Counted from the stretch's first letter, positions 25,495 to 36,128 are shown. The stretch is 64,000 bases of DNA from Bauldia litoralis (GCF_900104485.1 NZ_FMXQ01000003.1:549002-613001), one strand, 5' to 3'. Program-made: numbers and translations. The notes: generated by a model from the sequence alone, not told the origin.

Positions 25495-26826
25495 TCAGGG
25501 CTTGATCAGCCGGCCGATGAAGAAGCCGTCGAGGCCCGCCAAGCGTGGGTTTGGATCGGGAAGATGGCAGGGCAATGTCCGCAGATAACCGGCTTCGGTG
25601 ACCACCCCGGCGATGCCGCCGATCTCGTCGGCGGCGATCGGCGACGGCGTGAGGCCGTGCCGGGCGATGGCGGCGGCCGCCTGACCCTCGCCCTCCTGCG
25701 GCTCCAGCGAACAGGTGCAATAGACCAGCGTTCCACCGGGTTTCAGCCAGGAGACGGCGCGGTCGATCATCCCGGCCTGGCGGACGGCGATGCTCTTCAC
25801 GTCGGCCGATTGTTTCAGCCAGGCGGTGTCGGGGTGGCGGCGGATGGTGCCGGTCGCCGTGCAGGGGGCATCGAGCAGGATGGCGTCGAAGGGCTCCGAC
25901 GGCTGCCAGGCGAGGAGATCGGCGGCGACGACATCCGCCGAAAGGCCGAGCCGCTTGAGGTTGGCGCTCAGCCGTTCGAGGCGCGGGGCCGAAATGTCGA
26001 CCGCCGTGACGCTGGCGCCGGCATGGGCGAGCGTCGCGGTCTTGCCGCCCGGTGCGGCGCAGAGGTCGGCGACGCGCTTGCCGGCGACGTCACCGAGCAG
26101 GCGGGCCGGCAGGGCGGCCGCTGCGTCCTGGACCCACCAGGCACCCTCGGCATAGCCGGGCAGGTCGGCAACCCGGCCGGTCGGGACGAGGCGGACGGTA
26201 CCGCTCGGCAGGACGATGCCGCCGAGTTTCTCCGCCCACCCCGCGGCGTCTTCCTTCACGGTGAGATCGAGAGACGGTTCGACGAGGTGGGCGGCGGCGA
26301 TGGCGCGGGTCGTTTCCTCGCCATAGCTCTTGATCCAGCGGGTCCACAGCCAGTCGGGCGTGTCGAGGCGGGGGGCGTCGGCGCCGACGAGGACCGTATC
26401 CTTCTCGCGCGCCATCCGCCGCAGCACGGCGTTGGCCAGTCCCTTGAAATGACGGCCGTCGGGATCGGCGGTGACCTGATCCATCGCGGTGGAGACGGCG
26501 GCGTGGTCGGCGACATCCATGAACAGGATCTGCGCTGCGGCGATCTGGAGGATGCGGATCAGGGCGCCGGCCTTGCGCGGCCGGCGGTCGAGCATCCGGT
26601 CGAGGGCCGCCTCGATCTCGCCAAAGCGCCTGAGCGTCGTCGAGACGATGGCGCGGGCGAGGCGGCGATCGCGATCGCCGAGCCGGTTGAACGCGGTGCC
26701 GCCGTCGCTCGGGTCGATCAGGCCGTCGAGGGCCTGGCGGGTGTCGAGGACGGCGATGAGCAACCCGGTGGCGGCCTGCCGCGAGGCGAGGCCGGTGGCG
26801 GATTTCGGTTTTTGAGGTTGAGCCAT
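25495..26826 (-). CDS. RsmB/NOP family class I rRNA cytosine methyltransferase
   Basis: 443 residues from the ATG at 26826. The N-terminal NusB-like helical domain (FNRLGDRDRRLARAIVSTTL) is followed by an S-adenosylmethionine-dependent 5-methylcytosine methyltransferase domain. Motif I is RVADLCAAPGGKTATLAHAG, motif IV is DAILLDAPCTATGTIRRHPD (catalytic-region PC dipeptide), and motif VI is GTLVYCTCSLEPQEGE (second conserved Cys). This fits RsmB (16S rRNA m5C967). It is the first gene of an rsmB-heparinase unit. Confidence 0.92.
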   Translation of the reverse strand: MAQPQKPKSATGLASRQAATGLLIAVLDTRQALDGLIDPSDGGTAFNRLGDRDRRLARAIVSTTLRRFGEIEAALDRMLDRRPRKAGALIRILQIAAAQILFMDVADHAAVSTAMDQVTADPDGRHFKGLANAVLRRMAREKDTVLVGADAPRLDTPDWLWTRWIKSYGEETTRAIAAAHLVEPSLDLTVKEDAAGWAEKLGGIVLPSGTVRLVPTGRVADLPGYAEGAWWVQDAAAALPARLLGDVAGKRVADLCAAPGGKTATLAHAGASVTAVDISAPRLERLSANLKRLGLSADVVAADLLAWQPSEPFDAILLDAPCTATGTIRRHPDTAWLKQSADVKSIAVRQAGMIDRAVSWLKPGGTLVYCTCSLEPQEGEGQAAAAIARHGLTPSPIAADEIGGIAGVVTEAGYLRTLPCHLPDPNPRLAGLDGFFIGRLIKP

Positions 26827-27006
26827 TACCGCGTCGCGTAGATCACCCCGCGCCGGAAAGCAAATGCCGTCGCGACCCTGGCGCCTCGACAAACGCCGAT
26901 CCCGCCCAACTTACGTCAAATCGCTGCTGTCTGATTAGGATTGTCTTGCATTGTTGCGCCTATAGCGGCGCTTCTCCCATGACATCCATGATCCGGAGCC
27001 TGCCTG

Positions 27007-28266
27007 GTGGAACCGACTGCCCAAGAACAACTCATGCTCGAACTCGTCAACCGGGCGCGGCTCGACCCGGCCGGCGAGGCCAAGATGTTCGGCATCGACC
27101 TCAACAAGGGGCTTGGCAAGGGCACCATCAAGGCGACGCCGAAACAGCCGCTGGCGATGAACATGGACCTGCTCGAAGCGGCGCGGGTGCACAGCGCGTG
27201 GATGCTCGACAAGGATGTGTTCAGCCATACCGGGGTCGGCGGCTCGTCGGCCGGCGATCGCATGGCGGACGCCGGCTATGTGTTCACCGGCAACTGGGCC
27301 TGGGGCGAGAATATCGCCTGGCAGGGCACCACCGGCTCGCTCAACCTGACCTCCTATATCGTCGACCAGCACAAGGCGCTGTTCAAGAGCCCCGGCCACC
27401 GGGAAAACATCCTCGATGGCGACTTCCGCGAAATCGGCGTCGGCCAGATCCAGGGCGACTTCAAGGGCTACAACGCCTCGATGGTCTCCCAGGAATACGC
27501 GGCGTCGGGCAACGCCATGCGGTTCGTCACCGGCGTGATGTATGACGACAAGGACGGCAACGACTTCTATTCGGTCGGCGAGGGCAAGGGCGGTATCGCC
27601 GTCTCCCTCGGTGGCACGACCACCGTGTCGATGTCGGCCGGCGGCTACCAGGTCAAGGCGCCGACCGGCCTCGTCACGGTCACCCTCGACGGCGACATCG
27701 TCTTCAAGGTCGACACGAAGAAGGGCAACGCCAAGGTCGACCTGGTCGATGGGGCGACCCTCGAAAGCTCGGCGAGCCTGACGATCGTCGACGGCATCCA
27801 GCATGCCCGCCTGCTCGGCATCGCCAAGGCCAACCTGACCGGCGGCAACGACGACGACCGGCTCGACGGCAATGCCGGCAAGAACAAGATGTGGGGCAAT
27901 GGCGGCGACGACACGTTGAACGGCGGTCGGGGCCGCGACAAGCTGTTTGGCGACAATGGCGACGACAAGCTGGTCGGCAATGGCGGCAACGACAAGCTCG
28001 GCGGCGGCGCCGGCGACGACATCCTCAAGGGTGGCAAGGGCCGCGATACCTTCGTTTTCAAGCAGGACGTCGGCAACGACCGCGTCCTCGGCTTCAAGAC
28101 CGGGCAGGACCGGCTCGATTTCAGCGACATCTTCGGATCGGCCAAGAAGGCGCTGGCGGTGGCGGAAACCCACCACGGCAACACCGTCTTCGACCTGCCA
28201 GGCGGCGACCACGTCACGCTGAAGGGCGTGAAGGCCTCGAGCCTCTCGGTCGACGACTTCGTCTGA
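27007..28266 (+). CDS. CAP (SCP/PR1) domain protein with RTX calcium-binding repeats
   Basis: 419 residues, starting at a GTG (27007) with GGAG upstream; no in-frame ATG lies before residue 10. Residues about 8-170 form a CAP domain with MLELVNRARLDPAGEA, HSAWMLDKDVFSHTG, WGENIAW and GHRENILDGDFREIGVG. A linker of beta strands follows. Residues about 279-350 carry GGxGxDxLxG nonapeptide repeats, for example GGDDTLNGGRGRDKLFGDNG. There is no signal peptide; RTX repeats plus the C-terminal end suggest type I secretion. CAP domains occur in extracellular proteins of varied function. It ends 3 bases before the convergent htpX stop. Confidence 0.88.
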   Translation: MEPTAQEQLMLELVNRARLDPAGEAKMFGIDLNKGLGKGTIKATPKQPLAMNMDLLEAARVHSAWMLDKDVFSHTGVGGSSAGDRMADAGYVFTGNWAWGENIAWQGTTGSLNLTSYIVDQHKALFKSPGHRENILDGDFREIGVGQIQGDFKGYNASMVSQEYAASGNAMRFVTGVMYDDKDGNDFYSVGEGKGGIAVSLGGTTTVSMSAGGYQVKAPTGLVTVTLDGDIVFKVDTKKGNAKVDLVDGATLESSASLTIVDGIQHARLLGIAKANLTGGNDDDRLDGNAGKNKMWGNGGDDTLNGGRGRDKLFGDNGDDKLVGNGGNDKLGGGAGDDILKGGKGRDTFVFKQDVGNDRVLGFKTGQDRLDFSDIFGSAKKALAVAETHHGNTVFDLPGGDHVTLKGVKASSLSVDDFV

Positions 28267-28269
28267 GCC

Positions 28270-29202
28270 TCAGCCCCAGGGGCCGCGCTGGCGGTTGCGG
28301 GCGGGGCCGGTGCGGCCGACGCGGGGCACCGCAACGGAAGCGGGGGGCTGCGCGGCCGGGCCGTTGCGCATCATGCCCTGAAGGGCGGCGATGCGGTTGG
28401 CGGTGGCGGGATGGGTGGCAAAGAGGTTGTCCATCCGGGCGCCCGACAGCGGGTTGATGATGAACAGATGGGCGGTCGCCGGATGGCGCTCGGCCTCGTC
28501 ATTCTGCATCCGCGGCGCGGCCTGGGCGATCTTCGACAGGGCGGAAATCAGCCAGTCCGGGCGGCCGGTGATCTCGGCGGCGGCGCGGTCGGCCGAATAT
28601 TCGCGGGTCCGGCTCACCGCCATCTGGACGAGGAGCGCGGCGATCGGCGCGACGATGGCGGCAACCAGAATGCCGACGAAGCCGAAGGGATTGTTGTTGT
28701 CGCGGGCGCCGCCGAAGAAGAAGGCGAAGTTGGCGAGCATCGAGATGGCGCCGGCGATGGTCGCGGTGATCGTCATGACCAGCGTGTCGCGATTCTTCAC
28801 ATGGCCGAGCTCATGGGCCATCACGGCGGCGATCTCCTCGCGGGAGAGCGCGCGGAGTAGGCCGGTGGTGGCGCAGACCGCGGCGTTTTCCGGATTGCGG
28901 CCGGTGGCGAAGGCGTTGGGCTGGGGCGAGTCCATCACATACACCTTCGGCATCGGCAGGCTTGCCTGTGCCGCCAGATCGCGGACGATGGCGTAGAATT
29001 CCGGCGCGGTGCGGGCATCTACCTCGCGGGCATTGTGCATGCGCAAGACCAGCTTGTCGGCATTCCAGTAGGTGAAGACGTTCATCCCCGCCGCGACCAG
29101 GAAGGCAATCGTCATGCCTCCGGTGCCGCCGACCATATAGCCGACGCCCATGAAGATCGCCGTCATGGCGGCAAGCAGCATGGCGGTCCGCAGAAAGGCC
29201 AT
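28270..29202 (-). CDS. htpX: Protease HtpX homologue
   Basis: 310 residues. Two N-terminal membrane spans (about 5-25 and 28-46) precede the M48 zinc site [15 protein letters not shown] (HELGH near residues 128-132). Two further spans follow ([18 protein letters not shown] and [18 protein letters not shown]), then the third zinc ligand region [19 protein letters not shown]. This is the standard HtpX layout: an inner-membrane endopeptidase that degrades damaged membrane proteins. The C-terminal tail is Pro/Arg-rich and variable. It is a second M48 gene in addition to the partial one at the left edge. Confidence 0.96.
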   Translation of the reverse strand: MAFLRTAMLLAAMTAIFMGVGYMVGGTGGMTIAFLVAAGMNVFTYWNADKLVLRMHNAREVDARTAPEFYAIVRDLAAQASLPMPKVYVMDSPQPNAFATGRNPENAAVCATTGLLRALSREEIAAVMAHELGHVKNRDTLVMTITATIAGAISMLANFAFFFGGARDNNNPFGFVGILVAAIVAPIAALLVQMAVSRTREYSADRAAAEITGRPDWLISALSKIAQAAPRMQNDEAERHPATAHLFIINPLSGARMDNLFATHPATANRIAALQGMMRNGPAAQPPASVAVPRVGRTGPARNRQRGPWG

Positions 29203-29302
29203 TCACAATGCTCCGTTCACGCGAGAGATACGCTGTTGCGACGGAGATAATGATGGGGAGCGTGAGGGCCTGCCGCAAGATCGGGCGGGCGCCGGAGGCG
29301 GG

Positions 29303-30505
29303 TCAGCGGCAGTAAGTGCTGGTGCCGTTCTTGCCGCGGCGGATCACGTCGAAGTGGAAGTGATCCTTGTGGTAGCCGTCCGAGCCGGGCCCGAGAACGG
29401 TGGTGAACGGGCCGCAGCCGGCCTCCCGCACGTCGGTGAGGAAGCGCCTGGCGGAGGCGTTCTTGCCCTTGCCGACCTCGACCCAGCCGACGCCCTCGAT
29501 CTCGAAGGCCGAAATGTCGATGGCGTTGCCGTGGGCGTGCTCGCTGAGCTTGGCGCCGGGGACGTTGTTGCGGGTGCGGCAGGAATAGGAGGCGGCGACA
29601 CGGACGCCGGTGACGCTGCCGCGCAGGTTCTTCCGGGCCAGCGGTTCGACCTGGTCGCGCATGAAGGTGGCGAAGGATTGCGCGGCGCGACAGGACAGGA
29701 CGGCGTTGCTGGTCAGGGCGATCGCGCCATTGTCCAGCGCCGAGACCTTGGTCGGTACGTCGATGCCGCACTGGCCCTTGCGGATCGGATCGATCGATAC
29801 CGAGACGAGGCCCAGCATCCGCAGGCTGCGCATGCAGTCGAGTTCAGGCCCGTCCGCATCCTTTGGTGGCAGCGAGGCAAGCTGGGTGGCGGCGGCGAGC
29901 GCGGCGGCGGCCGAGCGGATCTTCGGCAGAGGCACGTCGATCACCGGCGGCGAGGCGACGCCGGCATCGTCGGGCGCATAGGCGACCGTCGCATCGGGCA
30001 CGACCGGGGGGATGGCGGGGGCCTCGGCAATGACGGCGGGAGCCTCGGCAACTACTGGCGCTGGCGCTGCTTCCGGCGTCGGGTCGTCGACGGGCTCGAA
30101 ACGGCGGTCGAAATCGACCGGTTCGGACAAGGGAACGAAGCCGGCAAGGGTTTCCGCTTCGCTCGGCAGCCCCTCGGTATCCGTCTCGGCGATGCCGGTG
30201 GCTTCGTCGTCCTGGGCGGGGCGCGGGCGAGGGTCCGGCACGTTGGCGACGGCCGCTTCGGTGTCGGCCTCGGGCGCCGGGGCGGCAGCCTCGACCGGGG
30301 GAGGCGGTTCCGGCGCTTTCGCCGGGGCGCTGGCCGCGGGTTGGGCCGGCTCGGCGCGGTCGCCCTTGTTGAACACCTTCTTCAGGGTCTGCACCGGCGG
30401 CGCGAAAATCCGCCGCAACTGCTGGGCCGACTCGCTCTGCGCCACGGCGGTCGCCGGCATGGCGAGGCCGATCAGGACGAGGGCTGAGGCGAGGCGATGA
30501 ATCAA
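29303..30505 (-). CDS. Extensin-like (PF06904-type) secreted protein
   Basis: 400 residues from a TTG at 30505 that overlaps the upstream macro-domain stop (TTGA). The longer frame to 30883 has no family features. A signal peptide (about 1-23, ending ATAVAQ) and a long Pro/Ala/Glu-rich linker (about 35-200) precede the extensin-like C-terminal domain (about 215-400). That domain has [29 protein letters not shown], the [14 protein letters not shown] motif and KDHFHFDV. The His/Asp pattern resembles the D-Ala-D-Ala carboxypeptidase-like (VanY/peptidase M15) fold, so periplasmic peptidoglycan work is likely. It is the last gene of the metX-metW-macro-extensin unit. Confidence 0.85.
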   Translation of the reverse strand: MIHRLASALVLIGLAMPATAVAQSESAQQLRRIFAPPVQTLKKVFNKGDRAEPAQPAASAPAKAPEPPPPVEAAAPAPEADTEAAVANVPDPRPRPAQDDEATGIAETDTEGLPSEAETLAGFVPLSEPVDFDRRFEPVDDPTPEAAPAPVVAEAPAVIAEAPAIPPVVPDATVAYAPDDAGVASPPVIDVPLPKIRSAAAALAAATQLASLPPKDADGPELDCMRSLRMLGLVSVSIDPIRKGQCGIDVPTKVSALDNGAIALTSNAVLSCRAAQSFATFMRDQVEPLARKNLRGSVTGVRVAASYSCRTRNNVPGAKLSEHAHGNAIDISAFEIEGVGWVEVGKGKNASARRFLTDVREAGCGPFTTVLGPGSDGYHKDHFHFDVIRRGKNGTSTYCR

Positions 30506-31053
30506 GGGCCGGCGTTTCCGGGTTGCAGCAAGACGCCATAGGTCGCGGCGGCTTCCCTGTCGAAACAGCAAAAAATCGCCTTCGTCAATGCGCCGGTGGC
30601 CGCGATGGTTTCCTCGCGGACGGTGCGAATGGCGATGGCGGCGGCGCGATCGGGCGGAAAGCCATAGGCGCCGGTCGAAATCGCCGGAAAGGCGATCGAG
30701 GCGATGGCATGGGTCCGGGCCAGCGCCAGCGAGCGGCGGTAGCAGGAAGCCAAGAGGTCGTCCTCGCCGTCCCTGCCGCCCCGCCAGATCGGGCCGACGG
30801 TGTGGATGACGTGGCGGGCCGGCAGGCGATGACCGGCGGTGATGCGCGCTTCGCCAGTCGGACAGCCGCCAAGTGCGCGGCATTCTTCAAGGAGTTCCGG
30901 GCCTGCGGCGCGATGGATGGCGCCGTCGACGCCGCCACCGCCGAGCAGCGAGCTATTGGCGGCGTTGACGATGGCGTCGACAGACAGCGTCGTGATGTCG
31001 GCGACGAGGACAACCAGTTCCGGCCCATCGGCCGGCTTGCCCGTCGCGGTCAA
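30502..31053 (-). CDS. Macro domain protein (O-acetyl-ADP-ribose deacetylase type)
   Basis: 183 residues from a TTG at 31053 that overlaps the metW stop by TTGA; no ATG or GTG precedes the conserved core. The macro domain is complete: [60 protein letters not shown] and [17 protein letters not shown]. This matches the YmdB/MacroD group that hydrolyses O-acetyl-ADP-ribose or removes ADP-ribose from proteins. Asn in the NAAN segment and the GGGGVD loop are present. The frame continues upstream into metW, but that extension is an artefact. Confidence 0.9.
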   Translation of the reverse strand: MTATGKPADGPELVVLVADITTLSVDAIVNAANSSLLGGGGVDGAIHRAAGPELLEECRALGGCPTGEARITAGHRLPARHVIHTVGPIWRGGRDGEDDLLASCYRRSLALARTHAIASIAFPAISTGAYGFPPDRAAAIAIRTVREETIAATGALTKAIFCCFDREAAATYGVLLQPGNAGP

Positions 31054-31685
31054 TGGCTGAGCAGGAACACGGCCTGCTGCCCGAACAGGTTCCAGAACCA
31101 CCACGGAGCATTGAGAGCGATGCGCTGGCCGCTGCCGTTCAGCGCCACGCCCCTTTCGATATGGGCGCCCATCTCGTCGCAGAGGTCGATGAAGTCCCGG
31201 ATCGTGCAGAAATGGATGTTCTGCGTCTCGTACCAGGCCTGCGGCAGGTTGCGGGTCACCGGCATGCGGCCGTTGAGCATCAGCATGCCGCGCATCCGCC
31301 AATGGCCGAAATTGGGGAAGGAGACGATCGCCTTGTCGCCGATCCGCAGCATCTGCTCGATGACGTCGCGGGGCCGGTGCGTCGCCTGCAGGGTCTGGCT
31401 GAGGATCACGTAGTCGAAGGCGTTGTCGGGATAGTCGACGAGGTCCGTGTCGGCATTGCCCTGGATGACCGACAGGCCGCGGGCAACGCTCTCGTTGACG
31501 CCCTTCTGGCTGATCTCGATGCCGCGGCCGTCGACACCGCGGGTCGTCTCGAGCAGCGACAGGAGACCGCCGTCGCCGCAGCCGACGTCGAGGACGCGCA
31601 CGCCCGGCTCGACCAGTTCGGCGATGACCAGATGGTCGACGCGCGTGGCGTTGTCGACGGAGCGCTGGGGGGCGTTCATGCTCAC
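31050..31685 (-). CDS. metW: Methionine biosynthesis protein MetW
   Basis: 211 residues. The start is a GTG at 31685 overlapping the metX stop (GTGA); an ATG two codons later (31679) is the alternative. It is a class I methyltransferase-like protein with motif [21 protein letters not shown] and the MetW segments [36 protein letters not shown] and [20 protein letters not shown]. MetW occurs with MetX and is needed for homoserine acyltransferase activity in several Proteobacteria. Translation is coupled to metX in front and to the macro-domain gene behind. Confidence 0.95.
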   Translation of the reverse strand: MSMNAPQRSVDNATRVDHLVIAELVEPGVRVLDVGCGDGGLLSLLETTRGVDGRGIEISQKGVNESVARGLSVIQGNADTDLVDYPDNAFDYVILSQTLQATHRPRDVIEQMLRIGDKAIVSFPNFGHWRMRGMLMLNGRMPVTRNLPQAWYETQNIHFCTIRDFIDLCDEMGAHIERGVALNGSGQRIALNAPWWFWNLFGQQAVFLLSH

Positions 31686-32884
31686 GCGATCCCGCGGGCG
31701 TAGGCGGCGGAGGACAGGAAGCCGCGAATGGTGTCGAACATCTCCGGCTCGTTGAGCAGGAAGGCGTCATGGCCGCGATCGGTGTCGATCTCGACGAAGC
31801 TGACGCTGGCCCCGGCGGCGTTCAGCGCGCGGACCACCGCCTTGTTCTCGACGGTCGGAAAGAGCCAGTCGGAGGTGAAGGACACGACGCAGAAGCGGGT
31901 CTTCGAACCGCGGAAGGCGTTGGCGAGGCGGCCGCCATAATCCTCGGCAAGGTCGAAATAATCCATCGCCCGGGTCAGGTAGAGATAGGAATTGGCGTCG
32001 AACCGCTCGACGAAGGTCATGCCCTGGTGGCGCAGGTAGGATTCGATCTGGAAATCGGCGTCGAAGCCGAAGGTCGGCTTGTCGCGATCCTGAAGGTTGC
32101 GGCCGAACTTGCGGTGGAGCGCCTGCTCGGACAGGTAGGTGACATGGGCGGCCATGCGGGCGACGGCCAGTCCCTTGCGGGGGCTGGTGTCGTCAAGCAG
32201 GTAGCGGCCGCCGCGCCATTCCGGATCGGCCATTACCGCCTGGCGGCCGACCTCGTGGAAGGCAATATTCTGCGAGGAATGGCGGGCGCCGGCGGCAATC
32301 GGCAGGGCCGAGAATACCCGTTCGGGATAGGTCGCCGCCCATTGCAGCACCTGCATGCCGCCCATCGATCCGCCGGCAACGCAGAACAGCGTCTCGATGC
32401 CGAGTTGGTCAAGCAGCATGGCCTGGGCCCGGACCATGTCGCCGACGGTGATGACGGGCAGGCCGAGGCCATAGGGCTCGCCGGTTTCCGGATCGGTCGT
32501 CGCCGGGCCGGTGGTGCCCATGCAGCCGCCCAGCACATTGGTGCAGATGATGAAATAGCGGTCGGTGTCGATCGCCTTGCCCGGTCCGACCATCTCCGTC
32601 CACCAGCCGGGCTTGCCGGTGACCGGATGGCGATTGCAGGCATGCTGGTCGCCGGTCAGGGCGTGGCAGAGCAGAATGGCGTTGGAGCGCGCCTCATTCA
32701 GCGTACCATAGGTCTGGTAGGCAATCTGCAAGTGGTTGAGCCGCTTGCCGGAATCGAGCAGCAGCGGGCGGTCCGGGCCGAAACGGACGACCGGACTGGA
32801 GGGATTGTCTGCCTGTTCAAGTGCCACGACCGCCTGATCGGCAGCCGGGGCGCCTGTCGGCTCCGTGTCGCCGACGATCGCCAT
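31682..32884 (-). CDS. metX: Homoserine O-acyltransferase MetX
   Basis: 400 residues, an alpha/beta hydrolase. The nucleophile Ser173 lies in [15 protein letters not shown], the acid Asp339 in [10 protein letters not shown] and His372 in RGHDAFLL, so the catalytic triad is complete. Other family blocks are [16 protein letters not shown] and [14 protein letters not shown]. The enzyme activates homoserine for methionine synthesis; acetyl versus succinyl specificity cannot be decided with certainty from sequence. It is first in the metX-metW-macro-extensin operon and is preceded by a good -35/-10 pair. Confidence 0.95.
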   Translation of the reverse strand: MAIVGDTEPTGAPAADQAVVALEQADNPSSPVVRFGPDRPLLLDSGKRLNHLQIAYQTYGTLNEARSNAILLCHALTGDQHACNRHPVTGKPGWWTEMVGPGKAIDTDRYFIICTNVLGGCMGTTGPATTDPETGEPYGLGLPVITVGDMVRAQAMLLDQLGIETLFCVAGGSMGGMQVLQWAATYPERVFSALPIAAGARHSSQNIAFHEVGRQAVMADPEWRGGRYLLDDTSPRKGLAVARMAAHVTYLSEQALHRKFGRNLQDRDKPTFGFDADFQIESYLRHQGMTFVERFDANSYLYLTRAMDYFDLAEDYGGRLANAFRGSKTRFCVVSFTSDWLFPTVENKAVVRALNAAGASVSFVEIDTDRGHDAFLLNEPEMFDTIRGFLSSAAYARGIA

Positions 32885-32916
32885 CGCAGGTTCTTACATC
32901 GTTACAGGGAGTCAAT

Positions 32917-32945
32917 CTGCTAGGAGGGGCACCGCTAACTGTCAA
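32917..32945 (-). promoter_or_regulatory. Probable sigma-70 promoter of metX
   Basis: On the minus strand TTGACA (32945-32940) is followed after exactly 17 bases by TAGCAG (32922-32917). Transcription would begin about 25 bases before the metX start. The -35 is perfect and the -10 moderate. The short leader leaves no room for a SAM-II riboswitch downstream of this start point. Confidence 0.5.
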
Positions 32946-33035
32946 TGTTTTCTTTGATTTTGCCGGGCGGCTTGCCTATGAATCGGCGCCCTCGACCAGC
33001 CCGCAATCAGACCCTCCACGGCGGCCACCCGACCC

Positions 33036-33890
33036 ATGTCCGAACCGGCGACTGACACCCAAGCCCTGACGGCTCTCCGCCAGAAGATCGACGCCATCGA
33101 CGACGATGTGCATCGCCTGCTCATCGAGCGCGGCGCGGTGGTCGACTCGCTGGTCCGGATCAAGGGGACGAGCAAGGCGGGCAACGCCTTTCGGCCCGGC
33201 CGCGAAGCCTCGATGATGCGCCGGCTGGTCGCCGCGCATCAGGGCGCGCTGCCGGTGACGACGGTCGAGCATATCTGGCGCGAGATCATCACCACCTTCA
33301 CCCGGATGCAAGCGCCCTTCGACGTCGCCGTCGACATGAGCCATGCGCCGGAGCGGATGCGCGACCTCGCCCGCTTCTATTTCGGCTTCTCGGTCGGTCT
33401 CGACGCGATGCCCGACGCCGCGGCCGTGGTGGCCCGGGTCGCCGGCAACACAGACCTCGGCCTCGTCGCGATCGACGAGACCGGCGCGGGCGCGCCGTGG
33501 TGGCGCGGCCTGATCGGCGACGGCACGCCGCGGATCATGTCGCACCTGCCCTTCATCCGGTCGAAACGCCGGCCCGCCGACCTGCCGGCGCTGGTGATCT
33601 CGCCGCCGCTGGCCGATCCGACGCCGCCGGAGGTGATCCTCTATGCGGTCACCTCTGGCGCGGACCTCGTGGCCGGCGACGGCATCGAGGTTCTGGCCCG
33701 ACGGGAGAGTGGCGGCATCCGGGACACGCTGGTGGCGGCACCGGCCGACCTCGATCGCGCGGCGATCGAGGCGCGGGCCGGGACGACCCTCGACACGATC
33801 GCCGACGTCGGCGGCATCGCCCGCGGCATCGCGCTCGACGGCGCGCCATCGGTGCTCTACGCGCCGATCGGCGAGGGAGACGGCGCATGA
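33036..33890 (+). CDS. Chorismate mutase
   Basis: 284 residues. The first ~90 residues are an AroQ-type chorismate mutase: [48 protein letters not shown] and [12 protein letters not shown]. The remainder resembles the periplasmic-binding-like fold of a prephenate dehydratase but without its usual active-site motifs, as in many Rhizobiales proteins of this type. It converts chorismate to prephenate for Phe/Tyr synthesis. The stop overlaps the next gene start (ATGA). The operon is divergent from metX. Confidence 0.88.
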   Translation: MSEPATDTQALTALRQKIDAIDDDVHRLLIERGAVVDSLVRIKGTSKAGNAFRPGREASMMRRLVAAHQGALPVTTVEHIWREIITTFTRMQAPFDVAVDMSHAPERMRDLARFYFGFSVGLDAMPDAAAVVARVAGNTDLGLVAIDETGAGAPWWRGLIGDGTPRIMSHLPFIRSKRRPADLPALVISPPLADPTPPEVILYAVTSGADLVAGDGIEVLARRESGGIRDTLVAAPADLDRAAIEARAGTTLDTIADVGGIARGIALDGAPSVLYAPIGEGDGA

Positions 33891-34993
33891 CGACCGACCG
33901 ACGCCCGACGCCGCGCCCCGGCGTCCTCGACATCGCCGCCTATGTGCCCGGCCGCTCCAAGGCGGCGCCGGGCGTCAAGCTGCACAAGCTGTCGTCCAAC
34001 GAGACGCCGCTCCGGCCGAGCCCCGCCGCGGTCGCCGCCTATCGCTCGGTGGCGGAGACGCTGGCGCTTTATCCCGACGGATCGGCGGCGGACCTGCGCG
34101 CGGCTATCGGCGCGGCCCACGGCCTCAACCCGGACCGCATCGTCTGCGGCGCCGGCTCGGACGAAATCCTGACGCTGATCGCCCAGGCCTTCATCGGCCC
34201 CGGCGACGAGGCGATCCACACCACCCACGGCTTTCTCGTCTACCCGATCGCCATCAAGGCGGCCGGCGGTACGCCGGTGGTCGCGGCCGAGACCGACTAT
34301 ACCGCCGACGTCGACGCGATCCTGGCCGCCGTCACCGAACGGACGCGGGTGGTCTTTCTCGCCAATCCCAACAACCCGACCGGCACCTACCTGCCCTTCG
34401 ACGAGGTGCGGCGGCTGCATGCCGGGCTGCCGCCCGAGACCGTGCTGGTCATCGACGCCGCCTATGCCGAGTACGTGCGCCGCAACGACTATGAGAGCGG
34501 GATCGAGCTCGCCGGCAACGCCGACAATGTCATCATGACGCGGACCTTTTCGAAGATTCACGGGCTGGCGGGACTGCGGATCGGCTGGGGTTATGGCGCG
34601 GCGCATATCATCGATGCGCTGAACCGCATTCGCGGTCCGTTCAACGTCTCGGCGCCGGCGATTGCTGCGGGCGTCGCGGCGATCGGCGACCGTGGCCATA
34701 CCGAGAAGGCGGCGACCCACAACGAGACGTGGCTGCCGAAGCTGACCGCGGCGATCGAGGGGCTTGGCCTGACGGTCACGCCGAGCGTCGCCAATTTCGT
34801 GCTGATCCATTTTCCCGAAGAAGCCGGGCGGCGGGCGGTCGATGCCGACGCCTTTCTCGTTTCGCGGGGCGTGGTGGTCCGGCGGCTGGAGGCCTATGGC
34901 CTGCCCAACGCGCTGCGCATGACCGTCGGCTCCGACGAGGCGAATGAGGCGGCGCTGGCCGGCCTTGCCGCGTTCATGGGCGGGACGACGTGA
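33887..34993 (+). CDS. hisC: Histidinol-phosphate/aromatic aminotransferase HisC
   Basis: 368 residues from the ATG at 33887; the longer frame from 33497 is overlap with the upstream gene. It is a fold-type I PLP aminotransferase: [19 protein letters not shown] at the start, [49 protein letters not shown], and the PLP-binding Lys223 in [17 protein letters not shown]. Located between chorismate mutase and prephenate dehydrogenase, this copy probably acts on aromatic keto acids as well as, or instead of, histidinol phosphate. Confidence 0.93.
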   Translation: MTTDRRPTPRPGVLDIAAYVPGRSKAAPGVKLHKLSSNETPLRPSPAAVAAYRSVAETLALYPDGSAADLRAAIGAAHGLNPDRIVCGAGSDEILTLIAQAFIGPGDEAIHTTHGFLVYPIAIKAAGGTPVVAAETDYTADVDAILAAVTERTRVVFLANPNNPTGTYLPFDEVRRLHAGLPPETVLVIDAAYAEYVRRNDYESGIELAGNADNVIMTRTFSKIHGLAGLRIGWGYGAAHIIDALNRIRGPFNVSAPAIAAGVAAIGDRGHTEKAATHNETWLPKLTAAIEGLGLTVTPSVANFVLIHFPEEAGRRAVDADAFLVSRGVVVRRLEAYGLPNALRMTVGSDEANEAALAGLAAFMGGTT

Positions 34994-35019
34994 TGGCTTC
35001 GGTGGTGGATAGCGGCATT

Positions 35020-35159
35020 GCGTCCTTCGAGGCTCGCTTCGCTCGCACCTCAGGATGGCCAGGGTTGTGGTTTCCGTTTGGGGGGCGGCCTTCTTGTGGG
35101 GCGTCTCCCGTCCTCGCCATCCTGAGGTGCGAGGGTGAAGCCCGAGCCTCGAAGGACGC
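35020..35159. repeat. Family C palindromic repeat between hisC and tyrA
   Basis: Left arm GCGTCCTTCGAGGCTCGC...CACCTCAGGATGGC and right arm CCATCCTGAGGTGCG...GAGCCTCGAAGGACGC form a large inverted repeat with a ~50-base centre. It fills the 196-base gap inside an otherwise tight operon. The same arms occur inside imuB (9136-9289). Confidence 0.88.
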
Positions 35160-35189
35160 ACGCCAGCCGACCCAGGAAGGACCGACATC

Positions 35190-36128
35190 GTGAGCGATCC
35201 CGTCTTTCCGCGGCTGGCGCTGATCGGCATCGGGCTGATCGGTGCGTCGATCGCGCTGGCCGCCTGCAGGTCCGGGGCCGCCGGGCATGTCGCGATCCAC
35301 AGCCGCACGGCGAAGACGCTGGAGCGCGCCGAGGAACTCGGGCTCGGCGACAGCTATCACGCCGATCCGGCCGACGCGGTAAAGGACGCCGATTGCGTCA
35401 TCCTGTGCATCCCGGTCGGCGCCTCGGGCACGGCGACGGAGGCCATCGCGCGCCACCTCAAGCCGGGGTCGACCATCTCGGATGTCGGTTCGGTCAAGGC
35501 GTCGGTGATCGCCCAGATGGCGCTGCACCTGCCGGCGGATGTTCACCTGGTGCCGGCCCATCCGGTCGCCGGCACCGAATATTCGGGGCCGGACGCCGGC
35601 TTCGCCGCTTTGTTCGACAACCGCTGGTGCATCCTGACGCCGCCGCCGGAGGCCGACCCGGCCGCCGTGGCGCGGCTCGTCGACTTCTGGAGCCGCCTCG
35701 GCGCCAATGTCGAGACGATGACCGCCGAGCACCATGACCTCGTGCTGGCGATCACCAGCCATGTGCCGCATCTGATCGCCTACAACATCGTCGGCACGGC
35801 CGCCGATCTCGAGACGGTGACCCAGTCCGAGGTGATGAAATTCTCGGCCGGCGGGTTCCGCGACTTCACCCGCATCGCCGCCTCCGATCCGACGATGTGG
35901 CGGGACATCTTCCTCAACAATCGCGAGGCGGTGCTGGAAATGCTCGGTCGCTTCTCCGAGGACCTGACGGCGCTGCAGCGGCTGATCCGCTACGGCGAGG
36001 GCGACAAGCTCTACGACCTCTTCGCCCGGACCCGGGAAATCCGGCGCGGCATCATTGCCGCCGGCCAGGCGATCGAGGCGGCCGATCTCGACCGGCCGCA
36101 CGGCAAGGACGACGACGAAGCGGGATAA
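35190..36128 (+). CDS. tyrA: Prephenate/arogenate dehydrogenase TyrA
   Basis: 312 residues from a GTG at 35190 with AGGAAGG upstream. The NAD(P) Rossmann motif LIGIGLIGASIAL is at residues 11-23, and the catalytic His124 lies in VPAHPVAGTEYSGPDA. Other family blocks are AITSHVPHLIAYNIVGTAAD and KFSAGGFRDFTRIAASDPTM. It oxidatively decarboxylates prephenate or arogenate on the way to tyrosine. It follows hisC after a palindromic repeat. Confidence 0.95.
   Translation: MSDPVFPRLALIGIGLIGASIALAACRSGAAGHVAIHSRTAKTLERAEELGLGDSYHADPADAVKDADCVILCIPVGASGTATEAIARHLKPGSTISDVGSVKASVIAQMALHLPADVHLVPAHPVAGTEYSGPDAGFAALFDNRWCILTPPPEADPAAVARLVDFWSRLGANVETMTAEHHDLVLAITSHVPHLIAYNIVGTAADLETVTQSEVMKFSAGGFRDFTRIAASDPTMWRDIFLNNREAVLEMLGRFSEDLTALQRLIRYGEGDKLYDLFARTREIRRGIIAAGQAIEAADLDRPHGKDDDEAG

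Noticed and set aside
32885..33035. SAM-II (metA-type) riboswitch upstream of metX
   Set aside because: I could not match the conserved pseudoknot segments, and the likely promoter leaves a leader of only about 25 bases.
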